Positions 63,213 to 64,000 of a stretch of 64,000 nt of DNA are shown here, one piece after another (positions within the stretch are counted from its first letter, which is position 1; each line of letters starts with the position of its first letter). The notes under the pieces were generated by a model. The model was not told the origin of the DNA. It searched no databases and saw nothing but the letters and a program-made list of their open reading frames with translations. Where the stretch lies: assembly GCF_002234595.1 (NCBI RefSeq), contig NZ_NMUL01000002.1:1-64000 (forward strand), read 5' to 3'. Made by a program: the position numbers and the translations under genes. The DNA comes from Amycolatopsis vastitatis. GTDB taxonomy: Bacteria > Actinomycetota > Actinomycetes > Mycobacteriales > Pseudonocardiaceae.

Positions 63213-64000
63213 ATGACCGACGAGCTGCTGGCCCGCCACCGCGCAGTGATGCCGAGCTGGATGTCCCTGCTCTACGAGGAGCCGATCGAGATCGTGCACG
63301 CGCACGACCGGCGGATGACGGACGCGCAGGGGCGCACCTACCTGGACTTCTTCGCCGGCGTGCTGACCAACTCGATGGGCTACGACGTCGCGGAGATCGG
63401 CGACGCGGTCCGCAAGCAGCTCGACACGGGCATCCTGCACACCTCGACGCTGTACCTGATCCGGTCCCAGGTCGAGCTGGCCGAGCGGATCGCGAAGCTG
63501 TCCGGCATCCCGGACGCGAAGGTGTTCTTCACGAACTCCGGCAGCGAAGCCAACGACACGGCGTTGATGCTCGCGACGCAGTTCCGGCGCAGCAACCAGG
63601 TGCTGGCGATGCGGAACTCCTACCACGGGCGTTCGTTCGGGACGGTGGCGATCACCGGCAACCGCGGCTGGTCGGCGTCGGCGCTGAGCCCGGTCAAGGT
63701 CAACTACGTCCACGGCGGGTACCGGTACCGCAGCCCGTTCCGGGACATGTCGGACGCGGACTACATCGACGCGTGCGTCGCGGACCTGGTGGACGTGCTG
63801 GACACGGCCACGGCAGGCGACGTGGCATGCCTGATCGCCGAGCCGATCCAGGGGGTGGGCGGGTTCAGCCTCCCCCCGGACGGCCTGTTCCGGGCGATGA
63901 AGGAGGTGCTCGACGAGTACGGGGTGCTGTTCATCTCGGACGAGGTCCAGACCGGCTGGGGCCGCACGGGCGAGCACTTCTGGGGCATCGAGGCCCACGG
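63213..64000 (+). CDS. class III aminotransferase (partial, cut by window end)
   Basis: The first 262 residues of a PLP-dependent class III aminotransferase. It has GILHTSTLYL near 70, FTNSGSEANDTALMLA near 108-123 for the phosphate cup, MRNSYHGRSFGTVAITGN near 133-150, EPIQGVGGFSLPPDG near 210 and the cofactor Asp in FISDEVQTGWGRTG near 243-256. The Schiff-base lysine lies beyond the window. It resembles the aspartate aminotransferase family/AGXT2-like group. An ideal AGAGGAGG ends 7 bases before ATG 63213, making this one of the few clear Shine-Dalgarno starts here. Confidence 0.88.
   Translation, partial: MTDELLARHRAVMPSWMSLLYEEPIEIVHAHDRRMTDAQGRTYLDFFAGVLTNSMGYDVAEIGDAVRKQLDTGILHTSTLYLIRSQVELAERIAKLSGIPDAKVFFTNSGSEANDTALMLATQFRRSNQVLAMRNSYHGRSFGTVAITGNRGWSASALSPVKVNYVHGGYRYRSPFRDMSDADYIDACVADLVDVLDTATAGDVACLIAEPIQGVGGFSLPPDGLFRAMKEVLDEYGVLFISDEVQTGWGRTGEHFWGIEAH

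Overview
This is 64 kb of very GC-rich chromosome from an arabinogalactan-making actinomycete, most likely a Pseudonocardiaceae member close to Amycolatopsis. That assignment is inference. It rests on dprE1, dprE2, glf, glfT1, glfT2 and the decaprenyl-phosphate phosphoribosyltransferase gene; on gene order that follows the Mycobacterium tuberculosis Rv3777-Rv3783, Rv3789-Rv3791 and Rv3806c-Rv3809c blocks; on DUF3558 lipoproteins and ESX-associated proteins; and on many leaderless starts. No phage, integrase, insertion sequence or CRISPR array is visible.

Layout. 1-9.6 kb: housekeeping genes (Ldh2-like oxidoreductase, DUF2277, a broken VOC gene, patatin, tRNA-Ser, MarR, two secreted or membrane metallopeptidases), then the Rv3777-Rv3780-like trio of quinone oxidoreductase, class V aminotransferase-like protein and proteasome activator Bpa. 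9.7-15 kb: epoxide hydrolase, a pyruvyl transferase and the galactan export and priming genes wzm, wzt and glfT1. 15-18.8 kb: an ESX accessory operon (EspG-like, small helical protein, DUF3558 lipoprotein, PPE-like). 18.9-29 kb: glfT2-gtrA facing dprE1-dprE2, then glf-PAP2-ubiA and a GT-C membrane protein. 29-39 kb: two DUF6541 paralogues, two more large membrane proteins, an F420-type oxidoreductase, a HAD phosphatase and PlsC.

39-47.6 kb is the most unusual part. A tightly coupled seven-gene minus-strand operon (LpxA homologue, acyl carrier protein, SDR reductase, AMP ligase, LuxE-like, LuxC-like, YbhN-type membrane protein) diverges from a DegT aminotransferase and a Gfo/Idh/MocA dehydrogenase that resemble GnnB and GnnA. 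Together they could make a 3-amino UDP-GlcNAc and acylate it, a lipid-A-like first step, in a bacterium that should have no lipopolysaccharide. No lpxC, lpxD or lpxB is present here. A second sugar-nucleotide operon (epimerase, DegT, GT4, hexapeptide acyltransferase) lies at 52-56 kb.

47.6-64 kb also holds a secreted M28 peptidase, an ECF sigma/membrane-partner pair divergent from a secreted paralogue of the partner's outer domain, a Uma2 gene, a large AfsR-like regulator, L-2-hydroxyglutarate oxidase, a lipoprotein that seems to carry a 93-bp palindromic in-frame insert, serS, and the start of a class III aminotransferase cut off by the window edge.

Window-wide patterns: about 18 genes have a TANNNT hexamer 5-8 nt before the start codon (leaderless transcripts); three convergent gene pairs share a CTAG as overlapping stops; three convergent intergenic gaps carry DnaA-box-like inverted pairs; and a GC-rich extragenic repeat occurs at three places. 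DprE1 has Ser at the position of the mycobacterial benzothiazinone-target cysteine.
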